Origin: Prochlorococcus marinus CUG1438
GTDB taxonomy: Bacteria > Cyanobacteriota > Cyanobacteriia > PCC-6307 > Cyanobiaceae
Assembly (NCBI GenBank): GCA_017644325.1
Contig: JAEPLS010000001.1
Location: 434,001 to 498,000 of the forward strand
Length of the DNA stretch: 64,000 bases
Direction: 5' to 3'
Numbering within the stretch: the first letter of the stretch is position 1; each line of letters opens with the position of its first letter. Both the position numbers and the translations under genes were made by a program. Below are positions 48,817-59,539 of this stretch, one piece after another. The notes below the pieces were generated by a model. That model was not told the DNA's origin, searched no databases, and saw only the letters and a program-made list of their open reading frames with translations.

Positions 48817-49014
48817 TTATGCGTATGGAATCATTAATTTTACATTATCAGCATCTCTTTCATCAACTACTGCTTTTGTTGAAAGATGTCTTTTTAATTT
48901 TGAGCTCTTATGATCAAGTAAATGATTATGGAAAGCTCTTCTTCTCATGAATTTACCCGTTGCAGTAGCTTTAAATCTTTTGGCGGCTGATTTACGAGTT
49001 TTTAGTTTAGACAT
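48817..49014 (-). CDS. rpmI: 50S ribosomal protein L35
   Basis: It has 65 residues: [21 protein letters not shown], then [19 protein letters not shown], the family signature. The ATG at 49014 has no clear Shine-Dalgarno site. First gene of the rpmI-rplT pair; divergent from the SpoIID-like gene across 91 bases. Confidence 0.98.
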   Translation of the reverse strand: MSKLKTRKSAAKRFKATATGKFMRRRAFHNHLLDHKSSKLKRHLSTKAVVDERDADNVKLMIPYA

Positions 49015-49105
49015 TTAAGTCAAATGTGTTTAATTAGGATAATCTAATCCTTTATATGCATTGGCGCAAATTAAAGTTTTTAATTGATAAAGAAAGTTCC
49101 AATTT

Positions 49106-50644
49106 ATGAAATTTAAATACACCTTTTTAAATTTAATTTTAGGCTTTATTTCCTTATCATTAATTAATGCTAAATTTACTTCTAATGTATCCGCAGAAGA
49201 AGCACTAGAGATTCAACTCAGTACAGAAATTAAAAAAGGAAAATTTTTAATTGGTCTAAAGCAATATCTTGGCGGGGAAAATGATAGTTTTTCTAACAAG
49301 AAAAATATAAATTTTATAACTAATAAAGGCTTTTTAAAATTACAATCTTCTAACGGAATCCAATTTAAAGCAAATGAGATTAATATTATCTGGAGAGAAA
49401 TTCCTATTAATAATCCTAAAACAATAGAAAGAATTGTATTTGGTCCTTTTGCCAGTTATGAATCAGCAAAAAAACAGGCAGAAAAACTAAAAGCTAAGGG
49501 GTTTGAGTCTACTATTGCTTATCCTAAAAATTGGGAAGTATGGATTCCATTTGAAGATGATCTTCCGAAGTTTGAATTAAGAAATAGGATTTATAGAAAA
49601 ATAAAAAATTCTCAAATTACACCTTTTCTTTTTAGTCAAGATATTTCAAAGAAACTTAAGGGACCTATACATATTTATTCTGACGAAGAAATCAAAATAA
49701 ATGATGTTAATTTCGGCAAAAATTTTTATCTAGCACAAGATTTATATGGAACTTGGACATTAATTCAAAAAATTAAATTTAATGATTATTTGGCAGGTGT
49801 TTTGCCACATGAAATTGGACCGAGTTCCCCTTTAGAAGCACTGAAAGCTCAAGCTGTTATAGCACGAACTTGGGGAATTTATAATTCTGAAAGATTTAAT
49901 ATGGATCAATATCACTTATGTGTAAGTACTCAGTGCCAAGTTTATAAGCCTCCTAAAGTTAAAAATAAAAAAGTCCAAAAAGCCATACAAACAACGTCTA
50001 ATCTAATTCTCCAATATAAAAATAAACCAATAAATGCTTTTTATCATGGCTCTAATGGTGGGATATCTGCTATAGCAGGAGAGTCTTGGCAAATGCAAAA
50101 TTATCCTTATTTTCATTCAATAATAGATGGTTCTAAATCATTAAATAAAGTTTTTAAGATGCCTATCTCTAATGAATCTGAATTATCTAATTTTTTAGAT
50201 TATGAGAAAGAAAAGTTTTATGGTAGCAATCATTATCTGTTTCGCTGGAAAAAGAAAATTTCAAGTCTCAGAATTAAAGAAAAGTTAATTAAAAACAAAC
50301 TTATAAATATTAATAATAGTGTTATAAACTTAAATACTATTGAAAGAGGTCCAAGCGGTAGAGTAACTAAATTAGAAATAAAGACGAATAAAGGTAATCA
50401 ATCTATTATTTTAGAAAAAGATAATATTCGAAGAGTATTAAGTTTTATCCCTAGTAATTTATTTACTATTAATAAATTAAGTGATGATTTATGGCTTTTG
50501 AAAGGTGGGGGCTTCGGTCATGGTGTAGGTTTATCACAATCAGGAGCAATTGAAATGGCTGAATTAGGATTCTCTTATGAAGAAATATTGAATCATTACT
50601 ATCGAGATGCAAAACTCGAAAAAATTGAGATATTGTCTCAATGA
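49106..50644 (+). CDS. SpoIID/LytB-domain protein with a SPOR-like segment
   Basis: It has 512 residues. A signal peptide or N-terminal anchor (about 5-29) ends near VSAEEALE. A SPOR-like unit follows at about 112-148 (FGPFASYESAKKQAEKLKAKG). The SpoIID domain has GVLPHEIGPSSPLEALKAQAVIARTW with the catalytic-type glutamate, CVSTQCQVY, FYHGSNGGISAIAGESW and, at the end, GGGFGHGVGLSQSGA. In sporulating bacteria SpoIID cuts peptidoglycan; here it is probably a cell-wall remodelling enzyme, secreted. Followed by a glycosyltransferase 26 bases on. Confidence 0.87.
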   Translation: MKFKYTFLNLILGFISLSLINAKFTSNVSAEEALEIQLSTEIKKGKFLIGLKQYLGGENDSFSNKKNINFITNKGFLKLQSSNGIQFKANEINIIWREIPINNPKTIERIVFGPFASYESAKKQAEKLKAKGFESTIAYPKNWEVWIPFEDDLPKFELRNRIYRKIKNSQITPFLFSQDISKKLKGPIHIYSDEEIKINDVNFGKNFYLAQDLYGTWTLIQKIKFNDYLAGVLPHEIGPSSPLEALKAQAVIARTWGIYNSERFNMDQYHLCVSTQCQVYKPPKVKNKKVQKAIQTTSNLILQYKNKPINAFYHGSNGGISAIAGESWQMQNYPYFHSIIDGSKSLNKVFKMPISNESELSNFLDYEKEKFYGSNHYLFRWKKKISSLRIKEKLIKNKLININNSVINLNTIERGPSGRVTKLEIKTNKGNQSIILEKDNIRRVLSFIPSNLFTINKLSDDLWLLKGGGFGHGVGLSQSGAIEMAELGFSYEEILNHYYRDAKLEKIEILSQ

Positions 50645-50670
50645 CAAACACATAATTAAAATTGACTTTT

Positions 50671-51972
50671 ATGAACAATGGTTTTTATAAAAATCGAAGA
50701 TTAAAGTCTTTCATATTTTTTTGTGCTTGTTTTTTAATAGCTATCATTCCTCATTTATACAAAGTCAGGGTTTATTTTAATGTTATTTTGATCCTCTCTT
50801 TTATTATTGCTGCTTATGGTTTAACTGTTATTTCCAGAAATTTAAAAAGGAATAATGCTTCTAATACTTTTAGTAATAGAGTTACAAACAAAGAGCTACC
50901 TGAACTTGATATTTTAGTTGCAGCTAGAGATGAAGAGAATGTTATAGCAAGATTAGTGGAAAGGTTATTTAATTTGGACTATCCAACAAATAAATTAAAT
51001 ATTTATATTATTGATGACGGCAGTTCTGATAATACGCCTTTAATTTTAGATCGTTTATCCAAGCAATTCCAAAAGTTAAAAGTAATTAGTCGCTCTCCAA
51101 ATGCGGGCGGCGGGAAGTCAGGAGCCTTAAATTTTGCCTTGAAGTTTACTCATGGTGAGTGGATATTAGTTTTGGATGCTGACGCTCAATTAAAAAAAGA
51201 TTCTTTGACAAGGTTATTTAGTTTTGTAGAGGAGGGTCATTGGTCTGCAGTTCAATTAAGAAAATCAGTAACAAATGTAAGTAAGAATTTTTTAACTTCA
51301 TGTCAGTCGATGGAGATGGCTATGGACACGATTTTTCAATATGGAAGGTTATCAGTTGCTGGAGTTTCTGAATTAAGAGGAAATGGCCAGTTAATTAAAA
51401 AAGAGACGTTAATGGCATGTGGTTCGTTTAATGAAGACACAGTTACTGATGATCTCGATTTAAGTTTAAGATTATTATTGTCAAAATCCAGGATTGGAAT
51501 CTTGTGGGATCCTCCAGTTATGGAAGAAGCAGTTGAGAATTTAAATGCTTTATTAGCACAAAGGCAAAGATGGGCAGAGGGGGGCTTGCAAAGATTTTTT
51601 GATTATGGGGATCAATTATTTACTGATAAAATTGATTATTTGCAGAAATTTGATTTAACTTACTTCTTCATACTGCAATATGCACTACCAATAATTTCAA
51701 TTTTTGATTTAGTTCTCAGTATCGCTTTTTTAGAATCACCTATTTACTGGCCTATTTCAATCACGGCTTTTGTATTATCTGGAATTGCTTTTTGGTATGG
51801 TTCTACCTGCCAAAGCGAAGTACCTGTATTACAAAAGAGAAATTTTTTGATGATATGTTTATCAGTTTTTTATCTATCACATTGGTTTTTGGTTATTCCT
51901 TGGGTAACATTTAAAATGTCTATTTTTCCCAAAAAGATTCTTTGGAGAAAAACTCTTCATACTGGAGTTTAA
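50671..51972 (+). CDS. Family 2 glycosyltransferase, membrane-bound
   Basis: It has 433 residues from the ATG at 50671 (an in-frame TTG lies at 50662). Two N-terminal membrane segments, then the GT2 core: ILVAARDEENVIARLV, IYIIDDGSSDNTPL, WILVLDADAQ (DxD), ELRGNGQLI, VTDDLDLSLR and QRQRWAEGG (the QxxRW of processive GTs), then three C-terminal membrane segments. Substrate unknown; a polysaccharide or glycolipid is likely. It follows the SpoIID-like gene and is convergent with dnaX, 4 bases away. Confidence 0.87.
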   Translation: MNNGFYKNRRLKSFIFFCACFLIAIIPHLYKVRVYFNVILILSFIIAAYGLTVISRNLKRNNASNTFSNRVTNKELPELDILVAARDEENVIARLVERLFNLDYPTNKLNIYIIDDGSSDNTPLILDRLSKQFQKLKVISRSPNAGGGKSGALNFALKFTHGEWILVLDADAQLKKDSLTRLFSFVEEGHWSAVQLRKSVTNVSKNFLTSCQSMEMAMDTIFQYGRLSVAGVSELRGNGQLIKKETLMACGSFNEDTVTDDLDLSLRLLLSKSRIGILWDPPVMEEAVENLNALLAQRQRWAEGGLQRFFDYGDQLFTDKIDYLQKFDLTYFFILQYALPIISIFDLVLSIAFLESPIYWPISITAFVLSGIAFWYGSTCQSEVPVLQKRNFLMICLSVFYLSHWFLVIPWVTFKMSIFPKKILWRKTLHTGV

Positions 51973-51976
51973 GTTA

Positions 51977-53740
51977 TTAATCGAGGTCTATAATTTCACC
52001 ATTAAAGAAATTTGCTAAATTTTTTGAACTATCATCATTAGTTTCCTGTTTAGATATTGTTTTTGAAAAATTAGTTTTTGTTTCTATTTTTTTGATAGGT
52101 TTCGTGTTATTTATTTCATTTGCTGGTATTTCTGAAGAGTTATTTGGGTCAATTTTATTAGTCAATTGCCTGGTAGAAAAATTAAGTATTATTTGATCTC
52201 CAAATATCTTTTTTATCGTATTTTCAATTATGACTTTTCTGCTCTTTATCATGTTTTCCCAGTTTGGAGATAATGCAATTGTGATTTTTTCAGAATCAAA
52301 ACTTTCAAGCTCAGCTTGTTGTGAAAGTAACATTCTTGTAGATGGTAACTCTAATTTAGAGAGAATTAATTCCCATTTGTTTTTTAAATCATTTGGACTG
52401 GGATCATTGAGGCTATTAGCAGGTATATTTTTTGTGCTTTCTTTTTTAAGAATGTTAAAATTTTCTAATTTTTTTTCTTTTTTTACAAGTGATTCTTCTC
52501 CATTTATATGATCCTTGGTACTGGGATTTTGAATTTCATTAGAACTATTTTCTTTATTGATAATTTCTTTGTTTTTTATTATTTCATGCTTCTCTCTGAT
52601 CGCATCATTTTTATTGTTTGGTTCATTTTCAGAATTTATTATTTCTTGGTTATTTAAAAGACTTGTTAAGTGTATTTCAAACCAAAGTCTAGGATTATCA
52701 CTTGTCTTGATTTGATATTCAATATTTCTTAGGCTGTGATGCCAATTAATTATTGTTGATTTATTTATTGTTTTTGAGATCTTATCTAATTCATCTTGAA
52801 ATTCATCCGACGTATAATACAGATCTGAATATTTGTTTTGTGTAGTATGCAACAGTAAATCTCTAGTTATGTTCAATAACCCAACAATTATTTGATGAGG
52901 TTCGTTTCCAGCATCATATAATTTATTGCATGCAATTATTAATGACTCTGGCTTATTATTAATTAGTGTCTTAATCAGATTTGTTAATTCAATTTCTGAT
53001 ACTTCTCCTAGTAAGTTTTGAATATTTTTAACTGTTATGCCTTCGGGCAATAGATTAATTTGCTCAAGTAGGCTTTGAGCATCTCGCATTCCTCCATTAG
53101 ATCTTTTTGCTAGCATTTTTAATGCTTGCACTTCATATTTAATGAATTCTTTTTCCGCTATTTCAGATAAATGGTTGAAAATGTCACCAGGGCTTATTCT
53201 TCTAAAATCAAACTTTTGGCATCTACTTTGTATTGTATTTAATACTCTTTCGGGATTTGTTGTAGCAAGGATAAATACAACTCTTGAGGGTGGTTCTTCA
53301 ATAGTTTTTAGTAAAGCATTTGAAGCTGCTGTTGAAAGCATATGACATTCATCAATTACATATACTTTCCATCTTGCTTGAGTAGGTGCGAATTGTGCTC
53401 TCTCTATGATTTCTCTTATATTTTCAACTCCTGTATTCGATGCTGCATCAATCTCGATAATATCTAGTGCCTCACCATCTGAAATTTGTCTACATAAGTC
53501 GCATTTACCGCAAGGATTTATTGTTGGTTGTTCGAATGATTGGCAATTTAAAGATTTCGCAAATATTCTTGCACTTGATGTTTTTCCAGTGCCTCTCGGA
53601 CCATTAAAAAGATATGCAGGGGCAATTTTTTTTGTTAGTATTGCTTGCTTTAGAGTAATAGATATGAAATCTTGCCCAACCAGTTCATCTAGTTTGTTTG
53701 GTCTATATTTTTGATGAAAAGGTTTATGTATATTTGACAT
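51977..53740 (-). CDS. dnaX: DNA polymerase III subunit gamma/tau
   Basis: Clamp-loader ATPase. It has 587 residues: FHQKYRPNKLDELVGQD, Walker A FNGPRGTGKTSSAR, the zinc finger CGKCDLC with C at CQSFEQPTINPCGKC, Walker B VYVIDECHMLS, and sensor motifs. After about residue 365 it becomes Asn/Lys/Glu-rich and weakly conserved, with a C-terminal domain III-V region near WELILSKLELPSTRMLLSQ. No programmed frameshift site was obvious. It ends the tig-clpP-clpX-dnaX run, 58 bases after clpX. Confidence 0.96.
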   Translation of the reverse strand: MSNIHKPFHQKYRPNKLDELVGQDFISITLKQAILTKKIAPAYLFNGPRGTGKTSSARIFAKSLNCQSFEQPTINPCGKCDLCRQISDGEALDIIEIDAASNTGVENIREIIERAQFAPTQARWKVYVIDECHMLSTAASNALLKTIEEPPSRVVFILATTNPERVLNTIQSRCQKFDFRRISPGDIFNHLSEIAEKEFIKYEVQALKMLAKRSNGGMRDAQSLLEQINLLPEGITVKNIQNLLGEVSEIELTNLIKTLINNKPESLIIACNKLYDAGNEPHQIIVGLLNITRDLLLHTTQNKYSDLYYTSDEFQDELDKISKTINKSTIINWHHSLRNIEYQIKTSDNPRLWFEIHLTSLLNNQEIINSENEPNNKNDAIREKHEIIKNKEIINKENSSNEIQNPSTKDHINGEESLVKKEKKLENFNILKKESTKNIPANSLNDPSPNDLKNKWELILSKLELPSTRMLLSQQAELESFDSEKITIALSPNWENMIKSRKVIIENTIKKIFGDQIILNFSTRQLTNKIDPNNSSEIPANEINNTKPIKKIETKTNFSKTISKQETNDDSSKNLANFFNGEIIDLD

Positions 53741-53760
53741 TTATTCTTTATTAGTAAGAA

Positions 53761-53798
53761 CAATTCAGATTTAAATTGCAACAATTAAATTTAAATTG
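53761..53798. repeat. Two tandem A/T-rich inverted-repeat units between clpX and dnaX
   Basis: Each unit is bounded by CAATT and AATTG: bases 53761-53778 and 53782-53798. They share CAATT, an A/T core and TTTAAATTG, so this is an imperfect direct repeat of palindromic units. The second unit extends to a 7-base stem (AACAATT/AATTGTT) spanning 53780-53800, at the clpX stop. It may slow RNA decay or be chance in AT-rich DNA. Confidence 0.4.
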
Positions 53799-55166
53799 TT
53801 AAGCAGATTCTTTAATGATTCTTTTAGATCCTGAAGGTAGTTTAACAATTTTGGATGAAAGTAAATTATCTACCATTTTTTTTGTAATTGTGAATTCTTT
53901 TATATTTTCTTCCGAAGGCAAAGTGTACATAATATCTAGCATTAGTTCTTCAATTATTGATCTTAATGCTCGTGCACCTGTTTTTCTTTTATATGCCTCA
54001 TTAGCTATCGCTTCAACAGAATCAGAGTCAAATTTTAATTCAACATTATCCATGCTTAGCAAGGTCTTGAATTGCTTTACTAGTGCATCTCTTGGTTGAG
54101 TCAAAATAGATTCTAATGTTTCTTTAGTAAGACGATCTAATACAGCACAAACTGGAATTCTTCCAATAAATTCGGGAATCAGGCCATATTTAACTAAATC
54201 ATCTAACTCTAAATTTTTAAGAGAATCTCTTGGGTCTAGTATTTTTTTTGTTTCAACTTTGTTTTGATCTGAATTAGTAGTAAACCCTATTGAATGTTTA
54301 CCCATTCGCTTTTGAACAATATCCTCTAAACCAATAAAAGCCCCTCCGCAAATAAATAAAATTTGACTTGTATCAATTTGAATGCAGTCATGATAAGGAT
54401 GTTTTCTACCCCCTTGCGGTGGAACATTAGCAACAGTTCCTTCAAGCATTTTTAGTAATGCCTGCTGAACTCCTTCACCAGATACATCTCTTGTAATTGA
54501 AGGATTCTCACTTTTTCTTGCAATTTTATCTATTTCATCTATGTAAATTATCCCTCTTTGAGCTAACTCTACATTCATCTCTGATTTTTGTAGAAGTCTT
54601 AGAAGTATATTTTCTACATCTTCTCCAACATATCCAGCTTCTGTCAAAGTTGTTGCATCAGCTACTGCAAAAGGAACATCTAGAAATTCAGCTAAAGTTT
54701 GTGCCAGTAATGTTTTTCCGCTTCCAGTTGGTCCGATAAGTAAGATATTTGATTTCTGTAATTTTGTTGCTTGTGCATCTTTTGAATTGTTATTTTTACT
54801 TTCTTCTTTAACTTTCCAAGCTAATCTTTTGTAGTGGTTGTATACGGCTACTGATAAAATCTTTTTTGCTGAATCTTGTCCGACGACTTGATTATCAAGG
54901 AAACTTTTAATTTCTAATGGTTTAGGAATTGAGTTTAATTCTAAAGGAATTGATTTTTCTAAATGATCAGTTTGTAGTTTCTTTTTTACTTGCGAGGAAT
55001 TATTTGTATTAACTTGATTATCAAGAAGTTCTTCATCTAGAATTTCATTACAAAGATCTATGCATTCATCACAGATATAAACGCCAGGACCAGCTATTAG
55101 CTTTCTAACTTGGTCTTGAGATTTTCCGCAAAATGAACATTTAAGATGGGCGTCGAATTTAGCCAT
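53799..55166 (-). CDS. clpX: ATP-dependent Clp protease ATP-binding subunit ClpX
   Basis: AAA+ unfoldase that feeds ClpP. It has 455 residues: an N-terminal zinc domain [14 protein letters not shown] and CDECIDLC, an Asn/Lys-rich linker, Walker [16 protein letters not shown], Walker [13 protein letters not shown], the GYVGEDVE pore loop, RGVSG-type substrate loop [16 protein letters not shown] variant ([11 protein letters not shown]), and FIGRIPV with the sensor 2 [12 protein letters not shown]. Downstream of clpP by 103 bases. Confidence 0.98.
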   Translation of the reverse strand: MAKFDAHLKCSFCGKSQDQVRKLIAGPGVYICDECIDLCNEILDEELLDNQVNTNNSSQVKKKLQTDHLEKSIPLELNSIPKPLEIKSFLDNQVVGQDSAKKILSVAVYNHYKRLAWKVKEESKNNNSKDAQATKLQKSNILLIGPTGSGKTLLAQTLAEFLDVPFAVADATTLTEAGYVGEDVENILLRLLQKSEMNVELAQRGIIYIDEIDKIARKSENPSITRDVSGEGVQQALLKMLEGTVANVPPQGGRKHPYHDCIQIDTSQILFICGGAFIGLEDIVQKRMGKHSIGFTTNSDQNKVETKKILDPRDSLKNLELDDLVKYGLIPEFIGRIPVCAVLDRLTKETLESILTQPRDALVKQFKTLLSMDNVELKFDSDSVEAIANEAYKRKTGARALRSIIEELMLDIMYTLPSEENIKEFTITKKMVDNLLSSKIVKLPSGSKRIIKESA

Positions 55167-55269
55167 CGATTATAAAGTTAAAAGTAAAGGTTTTAAATAT
55201 TACCTATTTACTAGGATTGCTTATAAAACTCGATTCGTCATCATATTCTTAAAAATAAACTTTAGCTTG

Positions 55270-55914
55270 TTATTTTTTGATAACTTTATCAATTAATCCA
55301 TATTCAACTGCTTCAGAGGGAGATAAGAAGTAGTCTCTTTCTGTATCCTCATTAATTTTTTCTATAGGTTGTCCAGTGTGTTCTGCTAAAAGGGAATTTA
55401 AAGTCTTTTTAAGAAAAAGTATTTCTTTAGCTTGTATTTCAATTTCTACTGCTTGACCTTGTGCACCACCAAGAGGCTGGTGAATCATAATCCTAGAATT
55501 GGGTAAAGCTAATCTTTTCCCCTTTGCACCTCCAGAAAGTAAAAATGCTCCCATGCTTGCAGCAACCCCAAAGCATATTGTCACTACATCAGGCGATATT
55601 TGTTGCATAGTATCGTATATGGCCATTCCAGCAGTAACTGAGCCACCAGGAGAGTTAATGTATATTTGAATATCTTTTTCGGGATCTTCAGCTTCAAGGA
55701 ATAATAGTTGTGCAACAAGAGAATCAGAAACTTGATCATTAATTCCAGTACCTAAAAAAATTATTCTCTCCCTTAAAAGTCTTGAATAAATGTCGAAAGC
55801 TCTTTCGCCTCTTCCCGATTGTTCTACGACAGTAGGAACAGCGGCACTAATTTTGCTTGTGCTTTCAAAAGAACTTATTGAACTTTGAATTAGATGTTTT
55901 TTTTCTGAGTTCAC
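55270..55914 (-). CDS. clpP: ATP-dependent Clp protease proteolytic subunit ClpP
   Basis: Serine protease of the ClpXP complex. It has 214 residues. The catalytic serine is in [15 protein letters not shown] and the histidine in [14 protein letters not shown]; the final Asp lies in the [10 protein letters not shown] region. The start is GTG at 55914, and an N-terminal extension of about 30 residues precedes the mature core ([23 protein letters not shown]), which is likely removed. It is next to clpX, so this is the ClpX-partner paralog. Confidence 0.97.
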   Translation of the reverse strand: MNSEKKHLIQSSISSFESTSKISAAVPTVVEQSGRGERAFDIYSRLLRERIIFLGTGINDQVSDSLVAQLLFLEAEDPEKDIQIYINSPGGSVTAGMAIYDTMQQISPDVVTICFGVAASMGAFLLSGGAKGKRLALPNSRIMIHQPLGGAQGQAVEIEIQAKEILFLKKTLNSLLAEHTGQPIEKINEDTERDYFLSPSEAVEYGLIDKVIKK

Positions 55915-55977
55915 AAAAATTTTTGTCTTATAGATAATTTAAGGGTTTTTTGTTCAATTAGTAGGAAATTTTATAAA

Positions 55978-57402
55978 TTATTTTTTTTCTTTTTCATTTT
56001 GAGTTTTTGTCGCTTTTTTTGTTTTAGTTGTATTTTTTGTCGCTTTTATTGTTTTGGAGGTTTTGGCAGTTTTAGTAGTTTTTGTTGATTTTTCTTTTAC
56101 TTCGGAATTTTCTTCAAGCCAAATTATTAATTTTTCTTTAAGTAAATCGCTACTTATAACTTCTGTTAATTTTTCAATATCAATTTGTTTTGAAGATTTT
56201 GAGATTGCATCTTCATAATCTTTCATTTTTAAATCAACTTCATCTTTTGTAACTGTAATGTTTTCTTTTTCGGCTAATGCTTTTAAGGCTAAATTTCTTT
56301 GAACATTTTTTTCAGCCTGAGGTCTTGTGGACTCTGCTAATGACTTAACTAATTCTGGAGTAAAAGTAGATTTTACATCAAGACCTTGTTGAGCAAATCT
56401 TTGTGCAGTTTGTTCAATATTATTCCTCACTTCTATATCAATCATAGATTTTGGAATTTCAGCAACTAATTCGTTTGTTAAAGCATCTAATAAAGCTTCA
56501 ATTTTGATATCTCTTTGAGTTTTTTCAAAATTGTCTTTAAGTTGCTTTTCTAAATCTGTCTTTAACTCTTTTAATGATTCTTTATTTCCTGACTGTTTTG
56601 CAAAATCGTCATTAAGTTCAGGCAATTCTTTTTCCTTAAGATCCTTAAGATTCACTTCAAAGATGGCTTCTTTGCCTCTTGAATCCTCATGAGAATAATC
56701 ATTAGGAAATTTAAGGTTAAGTATCTTAGTATCACCAATTTTCATCTTTACGATCCCTTCAACGAAGCCTGGAATCATTTTGTTTTTTTCTAATTCAAGA
56801 TCCATTGATTCACTTGACCCGCCATCAATCTCTTTACCAGAATCTTTGTATTTCCCTTGGAAACTAACTACAGCAATATCTCCTAATTTTGCTGCTCTAT
56901 CGGTTACTGGAATAATATTTGCAAATTGAATTCTAGATTTTTCTAGCGCTTCATCCACTGACTTAGGATCAAACTTAGTTTTTGAGATTTCAACACTAAT
57001 TCCTTTAGATTTTTTTAGTTTTAATTTGGGTGCAACATCGGTTTGAAGAGTAACCTTAAGTGATTTTTCAGGACTAAATTTTGCAAGTAAAGATTCAAAT
57101 CCATCTACCAATTCTGGCTCACTTAGTGGCTCTATAGATTTTATTTTTAATGCTTCCTGCCATGATTTATCAATGATTTTTTCTAAAGCAGAAGCATGTA
57201 ATTGTGTTATTCCAATTCTTTGGATTAAGACTTGTTTAGGAATTTTACCAAGTCTAAATCCTGGAATTTTAGCCGAACGACTAATAGTACTGATTGTTTC
57301 GTTTACGCAAGTTTTGCATGTCTCAGATGGTATTTCTAATTCAAATGAAATTCTACTTTGAGGCAGAGTAGTTGTTTTGACTATTAATGCTTCTTTAGTC
57401 AT
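55978..57402 (-). CDS. tig: Trigger factor
   Basis: Ribosome-bound chaperone with prolyl isomerase activity. It has 474 residues: the ribosome-binding domain contains the signature GFRLGKIPKQVLIQRIG (near residue 50), the FKBP-like domain has GDIAVVSFQGKYKDSG, and the C-terminal substrate domain follows. The last 45 residues (about 430-474) are a Lys/Thr-rich repeat-like tail (KTTKTAKTSKTIKATK), beyond the usual trigger factor end. First gene of the run; divergent from asd across 126 bases. Confidence 0.97.
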   Translation of the reverse strand: MTKEALIVKTTTLPQSRISFELEIPSETCKTCVNETISTISRSAKIPGFRLGKIPKQVLIQRIGITQLHASALEKIIDKSWQEALKIKSIEPLSEPELVDGFESLLAKFSPEKSLKVTLQTDVAPKLKLKKSKGISVEISKTKFDPKSVDEALEKSRIQFANIIPVTDRAAKLGDIAVVSFQGKYKDSGKEIDGGSSESMDLELEKNKMIPGFVEGIVKMKIGDTKILNLKFPNDYSHEDSRGKEAIFEVNLKDLKEKELPELNDDFAKQSGNKESLKELKTDLEKQLKDNFEKTQRDIKIEALLDALTNELVAEIPKSMIDIEVRNNIEQTAQRFAQQGLDVKSTFTPELVKSLAESTRPQAEKNVQRNLALKALAEKENITVTKDEVDLKMKDYEDAISKSSKQIDIEKLTEVISSDLLKEKLIIWLEENSEVKEKSTKTTKTAKTSKTIKATKNTTKTKKATKTQNEKEKK

Positions 57403-57528
57403 GTTTTTTTTGTAATTATTACTATGAGCCGAATCTTAATTATTTCACATTAAGTGATTTCCTTGGAAGTAAATTTTTTGATAAAGTAAAAAAAATAGTA
57501 AATCTATTTATAAAAATCATTTTCAAGT

Positions 57529-58560
57529 GTGAGACAATCTCCGTTTTTGCCTAATAGGCCATTAAAAGTTGCTGTTTTAGGATCTTCAGGTGCTGTGGGA
57601 TCTGAATTACTCAAAATTCTTGAACAACGTGATTTCCCAATATCAGAATTAGTACTGCTTTCATCGGAGCGGTCAGAAGGAAAAAAAATTATTTGGAAAG
57701 GTGAAGAATTAGTTACAAAAAAAACTGTTAAGGAAGAATTTTCTAATCTTGATTTAGTTTTAGCTTCAGCAGGCGGAAGTATTTCAAAAAAATGGTTATC
57801 TACCATTATGGAACAAAATGCTTTACTGATAGATAATTCTAGTGCTTTCAGATTAGATAAGAACGTACCTCTTATAGTTCCTGAAGTTAATGCTAGTGAT
57901 GCTCTCCATCATGATGGGGTAATAGCGAATCCAAACTGCACTACCATTTTGTTGACATTAGTTTTAGCTCCGTTAAATAAACTTTCTACTATTCAAAGAG
58001 TTATTGTCTCAACATATCAATCTGTGAGTGGAGCAGGCCAATTGGCGATGGAGGAACTAAAGCTTTTAACTGAAAAATATCTCCAGGGTAATCCTCAAAA
58101 AAGTGAAATTTTGCCATACTCTTTGGCTTTTAATCTGTTTTTACATAATTCACCCATGCTTGCGAATAATTACTGCGAAGAAGAGATGAAAATGGTTAAT
58201 GAAACAAGGAAAATATTAAATATTGCTGATTTAAAGCTTTCTGCTACATGTGTTCGAGTTCCAGTATTGAGAGCGCACTCTGAATCTGTCAATATTGAAT
58301 TTGCCGGCGTCGTTGAACCGAACGTTGCACTTAAAGAATTAAAAAAGTCTCCTGGAATTGAAATTATTAATGATTATAATAACAATAGATTTCCTATGCC
58401 AACTGACGTTATGGGTAGGGATAACATTGCTGTTGGAAGGCTAAGAACCGATATTAGTCAGCATAATGGACTAGAATTATGGTTATGTGGAGATCAAATA
58501 AGAAAAGGAGCAGCCCTTAATGCTGTTCAAATAGCCGAGTTATTAATTCCAAAAAAATGA
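57529..58560 (+). CDS. asd: Aspartate-semialdehyde dehydrogenase
   Basis: Makes aspartate semialdehyde for lysine, threonine and methionine. It has 343 residues from the GTG at 57529: [21 protein letters not shown] for [18 protein letters not shown], the active-site cysteine in [10 protein letters not shown], and [13 protein letters not shown]. The last bases overlap the dapA ATG (ATGA), tying both to the same transcript. Divergent from tig. Confidence 0.97.
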   Translation: MRQSPFLPNRPLKVAVLGSSGAVGSELLKILEQRDFPISELVLLSSERSEGKKIIWKGEELVTKKTVKEEFSNLDLVLASAGGSISKKWLSTIMEQNALLIDNSSAFRLDKNVPLIVPEVNASDALHHDGVIANPNCTTILLTLVLAPLNKLSTIQRVIVSTYQSVSGAGQLAMEELKLLTEKYLQGNPQKSEILPYSLAFNLFLHNSPMLANNYCEEEMKMVNETRKILNIADLKLSATCVRVPVLRAHSESVNIEFAGVVEPNVALKELKKSPGIEIINDYNNNRFPMPTDVMGRDNIAVGRLRTDISQHNGLELWLCGDQIRKGAALNAVQIAELLIPKK

Positions 58561-59459
58561 TTACAGACAAAACTGAGTGTAATGATCCATTATTTGGGAG
58601 AATACTAACTGCAATGGTTACTCCATTTACTGAAAATGGAGATGTAGATTATGAACTGGCTATTAAGCTCTCAAATTTTCTTTTTGAGAACGGTTCAGAT
58701 GGAATTGTGCTATGTGGGACTACTGGAGAATCTCCGACTCTTTCATGGGCAGAACAGCATGATTTATTTATTGCAGTAAAAGGATCTTTGGATTCCAGTT
58801 GTAAAGTAATAGTTGGCACTGGTAGTAACTGTACGAGTGAAGCTGTAGAAGCTACAAAAAAAGCCTATGACTCTGGTGCCGACGGTGCTTTGGTTGTGGT
58901 TCCTTACTATAATAAACCACCTCAAGAAGGGCTTTATAAACATTTCAGTTCAATTGCTAATTCTGCAAAGGATTTGCCTCTAATGCTTTACAACATACCT
59001 GGAAGGACAGGGTGCAATTTATTACCTGATACTGTGAAGAAACTTATGGATTTCTCAAATATTCTCAGTATTAAAGCGGCAAGCGGTAGAATAGAGGAAG
59101 TAACAGAACTAAGAGCTATTTGTGGCTCTACACTCTCTGTATATAGTGGCGATGATTCATTGTTGCTTCCAATGTTATCTGTAGGTGCTGTAGGAGTAGT
59201 AAGCGTTGCAAGTCATTTGGTTGGATTGCAATTGAAAGAAATGATTCATTCCTTTCAAAGTGGGGAAGTTTACAATGCGCTTGCCATTCATGAAAAACTT
59301 CAGCCTCTTTTCAAAGCACTCTTTATGACTACAAATCCAATCCCAATTAAGGCTGCTTTGGAGCTATCGGGATGGAATGTAGGTATTCCCAGAAGTCCTT
59401 TGTCACCATTAACTCCTGACATGAAAAAACAACTATCTTTTATCCTGAAATCCCTATAA
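58557..59459 (+). CDS. dapA: 4-hydroxy-tetrahydrodipicolinate synthase
   Basis: Condenses pyruvate and aspartate semialdehyde. It has 300 residues; [17 protein letters not shown] is the substrate loop, the triad tyrosine is in [14 protein letters not shown] and the Schiff-base lysine in SIKAASGR. The ATG overlaps the asd stop by 4 bases, and the products are consecutive pathway steps. The stop sits inside a hairpin (59449-59467). Confidence 0.97.
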   Translation: MITDKTECNDPLFGRILTAMVTPFTENGDVDYELAIKLSNFLFENGSDGIVLCGTTGESPTLSWAEQHDLFIAVKGSLDSSCKVIVGTGSNCTSEAVEATKKAYDSGADGALVVVPYYNKPPQEGLYKHFSSIANSAKDLPLMLYNIPGRTGCNLLPDTVKKLMDFSNILSIKAASGRIEEVTELRAICGSTLSVYSGDDSLLLPMLSVGAVGVVSVASHLVGLQLKEMIHSFQSGEVYNALAIHEKLQPLFKALFMTTNPIPIKAALELSGWNVGIPRSPLSPLTPDMKKQLSFILKSL

Positions 59460-59467
59460 TAGGGATT
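59449..59467 (+). terminator. Hairpin at the dapA stop, candidate terminator
   Basis: AATCCCTA at 59449-59456 pairs perfectly with TAGGGATT at 59460-59467 across a TAA loop, which is the dapA stop. The following ATATTTAAC is A/T-rich but not a pure T run. It may end or weaken asd-dapA transcription before rnj. Confidence 0.5.
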
Positions 59468-59539
59468 ATATTTAACTTGATAATTAAATTTAAATAAACC
59501 TTATTTGATTACAAGCAGGCCTTCATAAATTTCAAAATT

